From: Purshia tridentata
Taxonomy: Eukaryota; Streptophyta; Magnoliopsida; Rosales; Rosaceae
DNA length: 64,000 nucleotides
Reading direction: 5' to 3'
Assembly (NCBI GenBank): GCA_003254885.1
Contig: QANT01002889.1
Coordinates: forward strand, 62,001 to 126,000
The position numbers and the translations under genes are program-made. Below the pieces are notes generated by a model. That model was not told the origin of the DNA, made no database searches, and saw only the letters and a list, made by a program, of their open reading frames with translations. Of this stretch, positions 1 through 11,500 are shown in pieces; position 1 is the first letter of the stretch, and the number at the start of each line of letters is the position of its first letter.

Positions 1-346
1 ACCAGCGTCTTCTTTGAGACGTGCTCGGATAAGAAAAGAGTTTTTTTGTGGTGGCTATAGTTTTTAATATAGCTGTTACGGGCACAAATTAATATGACTC
101 TGAAAAGAAAACAACAAAGATTCCATTCAATAATATTTAGTGTATGATGTATCTAAATAGATTTTTTGTAATTAATGTCTTTAATTTATAAATGAACTTT
201 ATGTCAGTAAGATAAATCCAGCTAGCTGTACGTAACCAAGGTCTGGATATGGATGGGTTTTTCTTACCAGATCCTTACTTCAAGTTGATGAGGTTGAGCA
301 TATCCAAATAGATGTCGATAATTAATGAAAATCCTTATAATTAACT

Positions 347-360
347 AACCTGTAAGCAAG
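347..360 (+). promoter_or_regulatory. Shared upstream box of defensin copy 1
   Basis: AACCTGTAAGCAAG lies about 170 bases before the ATG. Related boxes stand at nearly the same distance before copies 2 and 3. Role inferred from conservation only. Confidence 0.35.
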
Positions 361-522
361 GAAGTTCAACATGGCATTTCTGACCAAATTCGTCAAATGC
401 ATGCCATATATATATAAGTAGCCAGTGTATGTGTTTGGTAATATATACAGTGTAGGCGTAGTGTTGAAAGAGAAGAGTGCAAAAGGCAAATAAGTGAAGG
501 AATCAGGCAAAATTAATTAATC

Positions 523-867
523 ATGGCGAGGAAGTTCTTTGGGTTTGTTTTGATTTTCATCGTCCTTGTAACTTCTCGTAAGTCTATATCTCTCAATACA
601 CAAAGTTAAACTGGCACATGATGATGCTTATTCTTAATTAATTGAATTTTGTTGGTAATTAAGTAATATCTCCATGCATGAAATGCAGAAGAGACGATGA
701 GGCAGAGTGAAGCAGCGGTTTGTGAAGTGCCGAGTAAAACATTCAAAGGGATATGCGTTAAGGACAGCAGCTGTATCGTAACATGCCACAGTGAGGGTTA
801 CAGTTACGGCAAATGCTCCGCCGTCCTACGCCAGTGCCGCTGCTTGAAGCCTTGTAACCATCATTAA
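523..867 (+). CDS. Plant defensin, copy 1 (2 exons)
   Basis: Exons 523-577 and 689-867 encode 77 residues. Exon 1 gives a hydrophobic secretion signal starting MARKFFGFVL; the intron splits the codon after the signal core, as is usual in plant defensin genes. The mature part has eight cysteines spaced C-x10-C-x5-C-x3-C-x9-C-x6-C-x1-C-x3-C, which predicts the cysteine-stabilised alpha-beta fold with four disulfides. The glycine before Cys5 (GKC) belongs to the gamma-core. Plant defensins are secreted, mostly antifungal or signalling peptides; the target of this one cannot be read from sequence. It heads a tandem array with the genes at 1511, 3160 and 4267 and is closest to the second copy. The start is the only ATG in frame ahead of the signal. 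Confidence 0.88.
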
Positions 868-1287
868 TTAATCTAATTATCATGAATAAGATGTATCACT
901 TTGATCTCATATATATCATGCGCGAATTAATCAAATTAATAAACTTTAAATTACCTTCTATAATCTACACTATTAATTTGACTTGTCTGTTCCCCCCATC
1001 TTCATGTCATTATGATCGATCACCATGATGAATATATTTGTATATGATCAAAAGACTCATGTTTAATTATGTCAGTCTGTGGCCATCGTGTCAAGGCCAA
1101 ATCATCAAATCATCGCAAAAAGTTAAATGAATTACTAATTTAGCTCTAATAACAACATAGATTACTTGATTAATTAAAACTTACCTTTCGAAACCCATGA
1201 ATTAAAATGATGGATAGGGCCCACATGCACGCTATTAAAGCTGTCAATATTTTAAGGAAATCCCTAATTATAAACTGCATTGTAAGG

Positions 1288-1361
1288 CCACCTGTAAGCC
1301 TGGCCATAAAAGAAGGTTCCATCATCCATGCACCTGTAAGCCTGAGCAGAAAAGAGGGTCC
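1288..1361 (+). repeat. 42-bp direct repeat upstream of defensin copy 2
   Basis: Two imperfect copies (1288-1320 and 1330-1361) of a unit that begins CACCTGTAAGCCTG and continues with an A-rich AAAAGA stretch. The second copy holds the box that lies about 175 bases before the first ATG of copy 2. Confidence 0.55.
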
Positions 1362-1510
1362 ACCAGCCGAAGGTCTACTCTAGACGACTCTCCTTAGTCC
1401 TTACCAAAACCTATGTATATATATGCAGGGTCTAGCTATAGCTATAAACAGTGTAGTGTTGAAAAGGTAGAGCTGTAGGCGCGTGTACAAGGCAAAAACT
1501 GAAGGAAGAC

Positions 1511-1841
1511 ATGCATATGATGGAGAAGAAGTTGTTTGGGCTTACTTTGTTTTTCATCGTCCTCCTAACTTCTCGTATGATGCTTCTTAATTATGTTTTG
1601 AGAACTTAACGAATAATGAATTAGTCTTTTGAATTAATTAGTTATGACATATATATATATATATGCAGAGGAGACGATGAAGCAGAGTGAAGCAAAGGTT
1701 TGTGAAGTGGGGAGTAAAACATTCAGAGGGCCATGCTTGAAGGACACAAGCTGCATCGTCAAATGCCACAGTGAGGGTTACGGTTACGGCAAATGCTCCA
1801 CCTTCCTCCGCCAGTGCCGCTGCTTGAAACCTTGTGCATAA
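1511..1841 (+). CDS. Plant defensin, copy 2 (2 exons)
   Basis: Exons 1511-1574 and 1669-1841. Three in-frame ATGs sit at 1511, 1517 and 1520. The first gives 78 residues; the last lines up with the start of copy 1 (MEKKLFG against MARKFFG) and gives 75. The mature part keeps all eight cysteines at the same spacing as copy 1, and the stretch from HSEGYGYGKC to the final cysteine is nearly identical, so this is a recent tandem duplicate. Product: a secreted, cysteine-stabilised defensin of unknown target. The intron ends in an (AT)n run just before the acceptor. Confidence 0.87.
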
Positions 1842-2983
1842 GCTACCTAGCTAGCTATGTAATATCATGCATGTATGATCGACTGTGATCGATCTCATGT
1901 CATGTACGGTGTACCAATTAAAATAAAAGTTTAATTCTCTTCTATAATCAACGCTAGCTTCTTAATTAATGTCTTTTTTCTATTTAGTCACTACAGATCA
2001 TGAGTATATATATATATATTCATTACCTTCTCCATCATGATTACTATATATACCCATGCTTGTCACGTACCTCGTCACCGTCACATCTTCAAATCGTACA
2101 ATATATGATCGCAGAGGATCGGAATCTAATAAATACATAGATATAATCTCACATTCAAAACTGAAATTTTTTTATGAATTTATTTATTTTATTTTATGCT
2201 TCACACTTTTGAATAATAATAAATAAATAGCTCAAAATTAACAGTCAACAAGCATAGGAAACATAAGCAGAAGATTCTCCTTCTACTAGGGCCAAGTTGG
2301 GCAAATTATAAATGTATAACAAATTTTCTCTAAATGATTTAATGGTATAAGGTTCTTTTCTTTCACAATATTTGCCTGAGAAGTCTCAACAAAATTAGGG
2401 AGGGACTGGAGTCTAATTTTCGCTTCTTTCTTTCTTAATTTCTCTCTCTTTTCTCATCACAATTTTCTTTCTTCTGTTTGCAATTCTATATCAAGCTCCT
2501 ATTTAAATGTAAATAGTCTTAAGCCTTATAGTATATAGTCTGTATAGATATTAATGATAAAGGAGGTGGTGTCAAATTGCATGCAAGTTGAAGAGGTGTC
2601 GCAATGTCGCATGCATGCTTTAGGAGGTGTCAAGTTATGGTCAAAGAATGAAAGAAATAATGACAACTAGTTAGTTGATGATCGATGTAGAAAGACACTA
2701 GGCACCTAATTCTGCAATGGAAGCTTTCTAAGCCAACACCTCGACCATATGCATTTGCTTGCATGCATTAATATATTAATATTTTATTCGGTTGAAATCT
2801 AATTGAATATACATGAATATATATAGCTACTATAATATAAGTAATTAATATTTATATCATGCATAAATAATTGTATATATATAAAAATGTGTCTTCACAA
2901 TGAGGCTGATGAGCATATATATATATATCTGTGTGTGTCCAAACAGGTACAGGTGTCTATAATTAATGAAAGTTTAATCCGGC

Positions 2984-2999
2984 CACCTGGTAAGCATGC
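2984..2999 (+). promoter_or_regulatory. Shared upstream box of defensin copy 3
   Basis: CACCTGGTAAGCATGC lies about 175 bases before the ATG at 3160, at matching distance to the boxes before copies 1 and 2. A TATA-like CTATAAAAG follows near 3048. Confidence 0.35.
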
Positions 3000-3159
3000 A
3001 AGGTCTAGATATCTGAGTCTACCTTACCAATTCCTGAGAAATCCACACTATAAAAGAAGGGTCTGTAGGATGTGTAAGAAGCCATATAGATGCGAAATTG
3101 GTATATACGTATAGGGTGGTGAAAGAGTACATTTTAGAAGGCAAAAACTGAAGGAAGGC

Positions 3160-3488
3160 ATGGAGAGGAAGTTCTTTGGGCTTGTTTTGTTGCTCATCAT
3201 CCTTCTGACTTCTCGTAAGTCTATCTCTCTCTCGATAATATATTCGAAAGGTGATCTATATAATTTCATGTATCTTGAGAAAGTATTTAATCATAATTAA
3301 CATTGTTTTAAATTATAGAAGAGACAGTGATGCACACTGAAGCAAAGACTTGCGAATTTCTGAGCCACAAATTCACTGGCCTATGCTTCAAGGACACCAG
3401 TTGTATCGTGCAATGCCGGAGTGAGGGTTATGGTTACGGCAAATGCTCGCATATCCGACGCCGGTGCAAATGCATGAAGTCTTGTTAA
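3160..3488 (+). CDS. Plant defensin, copy 3 (2 exons)
   Basis: Exons 3160-3214 and 3319-3488, 74 residues. The signal peptide (MERKFFGLVLLLIILLTS) is followed by a short acidic spacer and an eight-cysteine domain with the same C-x10-C-x5-C-x3-C-x9-C-x6-C-x1-C-x3-C spacing as copies 1 and 2. It has diverged more than those two: the first loop differs (EFLSHKFTGL) and the segment between Cys5 and Cys6 is basic (SHIRRR). This fits a secreted defensin with altered charge. Placed third in the array, about 1.3 kb after copy 2. Confidence 0.87.
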
Positions 3489-4266
3489 TTAGTTAATGCC
3501 ACTGTACTAGAAGCTTGCTCATGTTCCCTAATCAGAAAGAGCTAGTTGTTACGTACTTTGTACAATGACTATCACCGTTATTTCTGTTTTTGCCTCAATA
3601 AACAACTCCTGTTAATGTCTTTGGTCTCTTATTTACTACTCATGAGCTAGCCTTATAATTACGATCATCAATATCGCAGTACAAGCCTATACGTAGAGAA
3701 TGTCGAATCTCTCAAGTTGAACTCTATGACATCATTAATTTTTAGATTTGTTGATTGGAAATTCAGAATAATATATATATGGCTTGTGAAATACCAGTAT
3801 GTCCCAAGAGGAATAAGATCTAGAAATCATGATTCATGGCTTGTGAGATGCTACTTTGTTCCAATACCACTGTACTGGGCTTCATCAGTAATACAAGTCT
3901 AAAGTAAGGGTCAAACCGAGGACAAAGGCCCAAACATAACAAAACAAAGTAACTACAAAGCGGGCACGAGAGAGGCCCAAAGCATCCTCAAATAGGACAG
4001 GTATACAATTCTAGGAGCTGCTCATAAAGTCTCGGATCCACATTCTAATTGAAGACATGGAAAATCATTCTGATGATATCGAGGAATTAAATAGAATTAG
4101 ATTGAGCCAATCCAATGCAGAAACATAAAATGAATTACTTAGGTACATGCTAAATGAAGAAAATCAGATTTTCTGACACCAAAAATCACCGAGTATAAGG
4201 TTTGTAATTCCACAATCGTAGTATATAATGCGGGGTGTTATAGGCTAAGAAACCAGTACGTAAGAC
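3489..4266. other. Defensin array spacer, no gene seen
   Basis: About 780 bases between copies 3 and 4. Nothing coding recognised. A short motif (ATGGCTTGTGA) occurs twice around 3780-3850, which may be a decayed repeat; I could not assign it to a family. Confidence 0.4.
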
Positions 4267-4739
4267 ATGGAAAACAGGTTGTTTGATCTCATATTGTTGC
4301 TCTGCTTCCTTTTCTTATTGCCATCAGGTATTTATATCTTTCTCTTATTTCAAACTTACATGATCGAATTCCTCTTGTCTATTTTTTATTATCTATGATT
4401 TAATTATTTAATTATATGAAAATTATAGAGATGGTCGCGGATCATGAGTGTGAGTATAAAAGCTCACATTTCAAAGGGTTGTGCTTCGTTAATCAGCATT
4501 GCAACGTAATATGCCAGCAGGAGGGTTTTGAGGGTGGGGAATGCAAAGGGCTCTTACTTCGTTGCATGTGTTCTAAGAATTGTGGAGATGCTGGACCTCC
4601 TCCTCCTCCTCCTCCGTACGCTCCAGAGCCTCCGTTCGCGCCAGAGCCTCCGTTCGCGCCAGATCCTCCGTTCGCGCCAAATCCTCCTTCAAACCAACCA
4701 AATCCTCCGGTAGTGGATGGGGTCGTGGGAGCTGATTGA
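4267..4739 (+). CDS. Defensin with proline-rich C-terminal tail (Art v 1-like architecture)
   Basis: Exons 4267-4327 and 4429-4739, 123 residues. A leucine/phenylalanine-rich signal peptide (about residues 1-20) is followed by an eight-cysteine defensin domain (about residues 27-73) with the same spacing as its neighbours. Unlike them it continues for about 50 residues: GDAG, a run of seven prolines, then tandem hexapeptides of the type APEPPF, and an acidic end (VVGAD). Defensin plus hydroxyproline-type tail is the known layout of Asteraceae pollen allergens such as Art v 1 and of some pollen-coat defensin-like proteins. The tail would probably be hydroxylated and glycosylated in the secretory path, which is inference. 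Gene structure and position make it a diverged fourth member of the array. Its promoter lacks the box shared by copies 1-3. Confidence 0.85.
4620..4687 (+). repeat. 18-bp coding minisatellite in the proline-rich tail
   Basis: Almost four units of GCGCCAGAGCCTCCGTTC with a few substitutions, each encoding APxPPF. Unit-number change would lengthen or shorten the tail in frame. Confidence 0.8.
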
Positions 4740-4750
4740 ATCTCGTACCA

Positions 4751-4778
4751 TTTATATATATATATATATATATATATG
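4751..4778. repeat. (TA)n microsatellite
   Basis: Perfect TA run just after the stop of the fourth defensin gene, within its likely 3' UTR. Confidence 0.7.
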
Positions 4779-4910
4779 CAAACTCATCTTTTATTCTGAA
4801 TAAAGTTTCTATTACCCACCCAAAGTCAGTTTAGAGTGCTTATATTTTGATGAATATAACAACTAATGAATGGAGTATAACCTATATCTCATTTCTATAC
4901 TCTATATTAC

Positions 4911-5132
4911 ATTTCTATACTCTATATTATATTTCTTTACTTACTTCAAATTAAATTAAGAACAACGTCATAATTTTCCACTAATAAGTACAAAGAGAAA
5001 TGACTCACAAGTAGAAAGAGAATTTCTATACTTTATATTATATTTCTTTGCCTACTTCAAATTAAATTAAGAACAACGTTATAATTTTATACTAAATAAA
5101 TAGAAAGAGAAATGACTCACAAGTAAAAAGAG
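4911..5132. repeat. Tandem dimer of a 111-bp unit
   Basis: Both copies begin ATTTCTATACT and end near AGTAxAAAGAGAA. The unit is AT-rich and has no open frame of note. Copy 1 is about 4911-5021, copy 2 about 5022-5132. It lies in the spacer between the defensin array and the YL1-like gene. Confidence 0.75.
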
Positions 5133-5396
5133 AAAAATTTTGTGTGTTTCTACCTTAATACAATTAGTTGTTGAAACGAAGCTATATATATGGGCTAAGA
5201 ATAAAAAAAGAAAATAAAAAAAGGAAGAAACAATTCAAGCTAAAAACTAATTTTGATACCTAATCTAAAAAGTTTCATGAAAGTTAGTAGCCTATCTAAA
5301 AATAAAAGATTAGGGTATAGAAAATTACATAGAATATAATCGACTTTAGGGTTTAAGGTTTTTTTGTGATTCTTCTACTATATACCTTTAATAATC

Positions 5397-5980
5397 ACCT
5401 GTAATTTCTAAACCGATTTTATTGATTTGAAAATATTCAATAATGGTCTATTTAACTAAAATAAATAGTTTTAATTGTAAAAACATGTTGTGAAAAATTA
5501 ATTGTTGAAAGAGAAATATTATCTACCTACTTCAAATTTACCTTCCATCTTTAAAAAGTGAAATTTGCTCAACAGGCCAACACATATATTCTTCTTTTCT
5601 TTGACCTTTCCAATATAAAGGAAATAAAATTAAAAACAAACAACAGGCACTCTAATAATTTATTAGCGGCGCATGGGGATCTGCCAATCTAATAGTCCAA
5701 CGGCGTCGTTTTACCCTGGCATCAAAAACCGCCCTTGGCATAATGGTTATATGTGGCTTTGTAACATCGTCATCTTGCTGTTATAGTCTTTTCTCTCTTC
5801 TATCTAGCACATTCGTTACCTGCATAAAAGATTCGCTACAGCCAACGCGAGTTGCGCAGAGCTCGCACACAGCTCTGCATCTCCTTAACCACCACGCCCT
5901 TCTCTCTCTCAAAGTAAATTTTTTTTATTTTTTCATATAAGTCGCCAAATTCCGAATCTTACTTTTGTTTCACATAAAAC
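5397..5980 (+). repeat. Duplicated promoter/leader block, copy A (upstream of YL1-like gene)
   Basis: About 550 bases closely resembling 14098-14647. Shared landmarks in order are GATTTTATTGATTTGA, GCATGGGGATCTGCCAATC, CGGCGTCGTTTTACCCTGG, CATAAAAGATTCGCTAC, GAGTTGCGCAGAG and AACCACCACGCCCTTCTC. The match stops near 5980, before the YL1-like coding region. Confidence 0.85.
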
Positions 5981-6303
5981 GACACAGTTTGGTCCGTTAG
6001 CATTGCGGGTGTGCTTACCGCCTTCAAATTTTCTTCAATTAGGGTTAGGGGTTTGCAGTGATAACTATACCCTTCAAAAGTCTTTGCAGTAGCTGTTGAG
6101 GTTCAAAGGAGGAGTCTTTCTCTGGTAAGGAGATTTGATTCTGACGAATACCACCCAAAATAAAAGAAATTTGGGTTTTAGGTCTCGCTGGGTATATTTT
6201 TCCTCATAATTTTCTTTCCGTATTTATATATGTGTATGTTTTAATTGTTTTCTGGTCATAATGGGCAAAGAGTTGTGTTTTTCAGGTGATTTTGATCATC
6301 AAT

Positions 6304-7889
6304 ATGCCAATGTTGACTTCTGCAAGTACAATTGTTAGCCCAACCCTATTGCCACCAGGTATTGTATGTGTATCCATTGCTAAATTTCTGTGATTCAGTT
6401 TATATTGGATTGTGTTAAATATGTGCGAAATGGGAATATGCTTTTTCACCTAATTTAGGTTGTAGGAAATGTGGGTTTGAGTTTTCTGTTGGATGCAATT
6501 ACATGCTCATGACTGCGGAAATTTCCCGAACAAAAAGTGTCTCTTGGAAGAACTACTTCTATTTGATGATATTTGGGTTTTCAGTTTTAGGATATATGAA
6601 TTTTAATATGTTTCTTTGTATACAGTGGATACAGTGGGTCAATTCCCTCGGCGAGTAGCGCTTCCGGGTCATTGCTGTGGGCAGGTTGTGCTTTCTGGGT
6701 CTCGTCCAAGATGGGTTGATGGAAGAATGGAAAAGCTTCAGATGGGACCAGTGGGGCTTGGTGCACAATTTTCACTTCTTGAGAGAAGAAAACCAATGAC
6801 CGGGTCTAGTTCAATACAGTCTGCTTCTGTAATATGTGCTGCTGCTTTGGTTAGTTTGTTTTTGCACATTTTGTATCATTTTTACCTGATTTCCTTATTT
6901 GTATGGTAATAGAATATATATCTGTTGCATGCAAGAAAATTATCTTTTAGATTTCTCTTCTGTAGCAATTTGAAATCATGGTTCATTTGAAGTCTTTTTT
7001 CATTAATTATCAACATTTCCCATATCATCCGTTTCAATAAAAGTTGGACAGAAGATTATGTGTGTCCTTTTTAAAAATTATTTTCACTTAAGTAGGGTAT
7101 TTGGTTATTAGAGTTAGGCACGTAATCAATTGATCACATGGTTCCTTTTTCTTTTCTTGTGTTTTCTTTCTCTCAAATTGTTCTGATGCTCATCTTGGCA
7201 GGGAAATTATGCAATCGTAGCTGTATTGTATACTTTTTTTGAACTTTCTGTTTTGGCATCACCCTTGAATATATAGTTGAATGATGGAGTAATAACTTTA
7301 TTGTTGTCTCCTTTTAAATTGATCCCTAACTTCCTCCATTGAGGAGTGAATGGAGAAACAGAATCTTAATTTTTATTTTTTATTTTTGCAGAATGCCACA
7401 ATGGGTGCAGAGCAAACCCAAACTGTTATACGCGAGTCTCCAACAATCACACATCTTCCTGGTAAGAGCGATTAGCTAGTGTTAATTGCTTATATACTGA
7501 GAAAAAAGCTCGTTTTGAAACCTGGGGGATGAATGTCTAGCATTTTTATTTTTGATTTTTTTTTCTTTTATAGCCCTCTCTATCAAGGTCTTAATAGCTG
7601 ATACTCATTCATGTTGTTTTGAATTTTCTGTTTTTCTTCTTGAAATTCTGAGGTAATGTCAGAAATCATATAACAGTTGAACGAAATTACAGGTAAGGAG
7701 AAGTCCCCACAGCTAGATGATAATGGGCCTGATTTACCACCTATTGACGGTGGAGGTGGAGGTGGCGGTGGAGGTGGTGGTGGAGGTAACTGGTCGGGAG
7801 GCTTTGCCTTTTTTGGCTTTCTTCTTTTTCTAAGCTTCTTAAAGGATAAAGAAAGTGAGGGTTCTTATCGGGACAATAGGAGAAGGTGA
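6304..7889 (+). CDS. YL1: YELLOW LEAF 1-like plastid protein (4 exons)
   Basis: Exons 6304-6358, 6626-6849, 7392-7461 and 7693-7889 encode 181 residues. The N-terminus is rich in Ser/Thr and lacks acidic residues, like a plastid transit peptide. The middle carries a basic segment (GSRPRWVDGR). The C-terminal part has an acidic patch (DDNGPD), a run of 13 glycines, one hydrophobic segment (about GGFAFFGFLLFLSFL) and a charged tail ending RRR. This order matches, from memory, the plant family annotated as YELLOW LEAF 1, a chloroplast protein linked in rice to the ATP synthase beta subunit and leaf greening. The name rests on recall, not alignment. A 5' UTR intron seems to end at about 6286 (TTTTCAG). 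A second ATG two codons on (6310) could also serve. Confidence 0.7.
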
Positions 7890-8528
7890 TGGAAGGATTT
7901 GAGAGGACGTAATATCGGAGATTTTGCATTGTAGTTAAAGGTCTTTTTGGTTGTGTTTGTAATGAACTATGATTTAAGTATTATACACAGCTGGAATTCT
8001 TTGGCCAAAAAATTGAATAAATTATCTTTTAACTACCGACTTAAAGAGAATTGGCAGTTATCAACCGTCTCTTGTCGCTCTGCCACCCCTTCCTTCCCCA
8101 CAGATCATGCCGTCATGGCAGTGAGTGTGGAATACAAATTTGCTCCACAAAAATTGATTTGTCCGAGTTCCACACAAATTTGATCCCAACCAAGGCACTC
8201 CGTTGCGAGATATCAATCTTAACGGCTATTGTGTATGACATTGTTATTTGTTAACGATTCTCATAAGGGTGCCAAAAGGAATTTCCTCCGCAGCGGCAAT
8301 AATTATCCTAAATTAGTTTTGGGTAGCCCAATATAGATATACTATACCGATAATTCCAGTTGGCAATAATGTTTATAACGAGTTGATTTGGATTTATGAT
8401 TACAAAGGCTACTATTGCCTAGCATAAGGTAAGTGATAACTATGAATACAATGAAACCTATCTACTTTTAAATAAATATGGAAAACAGTGAAACCTAGCT
8501 TGAAAATCTATCAAAATTTGAAATTATC
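7890..8528. other. Convergent 3' spacer
   Basis: About 640 bases between the ends of the YL1-like and FNBP4-like genes, holding both 3' UTRs. No gene or repeat family recognised. Confidence 0.4.
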
Positions 8529-11500
8529 TCATTTAGTTGGTTTGGTCCATGTCGTTTCTGATGTCACCGTATTTCCATAATAAACCTGCTTTGAGGATTC
8601 ATCCCAGTAGGCCTGAAAAAGTCGAATGCAGCAAAGAGAAAGATCAGATTTTGCACAACAAAAGTAACTCCTCGTCTAGGGGCATTTTAAAAAAAGTAAT
8701 TGCTCATCATACAATCATGAAAGACAACTGATTAATAAGCAATAAGCCGTTACATGATTCCTTAAATGTGTTTCAATTCCTTCTCATTCCAAGATTAACT
8801 TCACAGAAATGTTAATAAGCTATCCTTTTCAAAAGCAGAAATCCAGACTGTTAAAGAGTACAATTTCTGGCTAGTAAACAATGCCTTCACATAAACAATG
8901 AACCACTAAGAGTCTAAGAAATATACCTGCCATCCAGAGGGGAGATCCCTTGAAATTTCAGCAAGATCAGGCTGCTTGTTCCCATCGGTAGGTGCCTCAG
9001 GTGCCCTTTTTGCAGCTTCACGGGCTAATTGAGCCTTTCTTCTCCTCACCTTCTCACGCCTGCATGAAACAGAACTACTGCATCACATGAAATTTGATAT
9101 GATACAAAATTTGTGTCTCCGTGTATGTAAGCGAATTTTGTTGGACTTTGAGTAATGTCATTCTTAATTCACCTCAAGAATTTCTTTCAAGAATGTATTA
9201 ACGTAAGAGTTTTAGGTTTCCATACCAATCGCCACCCAGAGGCTGAAAATTAGCATTATCTTTGGCCTCTCCGCTGGTAATTTGTTGTGCATACCATTCC
9301 TACAATGAAAGGAATGTAAGCAACCAGAAGAACCCAAAACATGGAAACCTGAATGAATAAAGTCCACAGACCTGTATTTCCCTTTTCCGCTTCCTCTCTA
9401 ACAACTCGTATGCATTTTCAGGTTCCTCCTCATCTTCAAGCAATTCCTCTTTTGCTGCCTTCCACTGGTTAAATTGATAAATCGAAATTAGGTAATCCAA
9501 AAATATACAGATACAAGTATTAATGTGGAACATTAAAACCAAATATACCTTGTCTACCAAACTGGAGACTTTCTTATTAGACCTCATGGAGGAACCAACT
9601 GCAACGGTCTTCTTTTTAGTACGTGGAACTGAATAAGAGAAAAGAAACAAATGAGTCTGCCTATAATTACATACATGTCAACAGTACAAATTTTAGGCAA
9701 TGCCATAGGTCATAAACTTTTCTCAAGAAAAAATGTCATAAAAGGCATGTTACTCCATTTTATATTAGGTGTTTAAAAACTTTACCTTTAGAATGAACCT
9801 TAGTCACCACCGGAGGAAGAATAGATGTGGCAGTAGAGACAGAATTAGTGGATGAAGAAGAAACAGTTTTTCTCACTGAAACAGTTGCAGGTGCTTGGAT
9901 TGTGGCTGTGGTAGAAGGAACCTCCACAGATGCCCCATCAGTCTCATTATCAACAGCAGAACCATCAACATTCACATTTGTCAATGAACCACTGCTGCCT
10001 GGTGCTGAAAAGGTGTTGACAGATCCAGTATGATCAGATGCAACTTTGTTATAGCTAAGAGGAGCAGACTCGCTGTGAAATTGCGTGGACTCTATACTAC
10101 TGACTATAGAAGCAGCAGGTCCTGTACCATCTTGAAGCCCATAATACATGACAGACTCAACAGGGTTAGCTGCAACCTGAGCAGTATCAGTGTAGGTGCC
10201 AGGAACTGCACCATAGTAAACTGGTGCATGAGGTATAGCAACTTGACCTCCTTCAGCATGTCCAAAAAAAGTACTGCTAGGGACTTCAGTAACTGTATTC
10301 CCATAATATTCAAAACTGGAACCTGTATAGGAGAAATTGTATTGTTCTGCATACGAAGGTTGCCCTATCTCAGGATAAGATGGCAGAGGAGGGAACGGCG
10401 GTTCAGGTGGGGGCTCATCAGGTGGGGGTGGAGGAACCTGTTCATTATCAGGTGGAGGTGGGGGAATCCATTCTTCATCTGGGAGAGGTGGAACAGTGAA
10501 CGCATCCTCTGACACCAAAGACGCGTATTCTGAAGGTGGGCCAGGCTGAATTGGCTGCTCCGGTGGAATAAACTCCAATGCATATCCAATGGCTGTATTT
10601 CCTGTGGAATTCGTATCTTCAACTTCCATGTCCACATCCATGTCATCATCTTCCCCATCACAAAACTCATTCTTGGTAGTTGACTCATCAGCACCTACTA
10701 CCCCATTGGCTTGTTCACTTGGACCACCCTCCATACATCCAGTGGGGGAGGCAGATGCAGAAATGTGCTCAGCATTTAAACCGCAACCTTTAACGTCCAG
10801 ATCTTTAGAGACTATTGTTGATGCATCGACACTAGGAGTGACATGAAAATCATCCAACGTAGAGATGAGCAGTCCATTTCCAACTCGATCTGCTTCAGTT
10901 TTACACTCCATGCTTTCCACAAAATTGTTTTCACCTTGGGAGAAAGATGCATGAGTAGCCTCAACCTCATCCAGTACAGATTTAGCAATCTTGGACATTT
11001 CTTCATTGATAGCACTCTCAAGCTGTTTAAGTTGTCTTTCAGAATGCATCCAAAATGGAAGTAGAGATGATCCATAAGATAAAAGCGACTTAAAATCAAA
11101 AAGTCTAATCTCAACTTCCAAAAAATACTTCGAGATCCAGTTGGGACCTTGCAGTTGGTCCATGGACCTGAAACATATAAACATGTTATTATAATCTCCA
11201 TAAAAGAACAAAAAACCATGGGAAATATACAACTAAAGCTCAATGAATGAGCAAATATGTATTTTTTCAAAAAAGTGTGTGCGTGCTTTGTTGGGTTTTG
11301 GGGGGTAGGGGGCCACCGGGGTGTGGGTGGGGCAGGGGTGGTAGGAGAAGCAAATCATGTCATACCCTTGCAGTGACTTTAATCTCTCTAACAACACCTC
11401 ACTATCTTTCACAAGACGAGAGGGTAGATCAATCCCCAATTCATGATCTTCATTAGCCATCATATCATGCATAGCTCCATCATTGTCTCCTAGATTCCAC

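Noticed and set aside
1-522. A further defensin copy at the left edge
   Set aside because: No cysteine pattern or signal exon seen before 523 on either strand; only upstream sequence of copy 1.
3740-4020. Possible decayed transposon between defensin copies 3 and 4
   Set aside because: Only short internal repeats; no terminal repeats or coding motifs to name a family.
9827-10846. Open frames on the + strand opposite the FNBP4-like large exon
   Set aside because: Antisense shadows; the minus-strand frame has WW domains and consistent splice phases.
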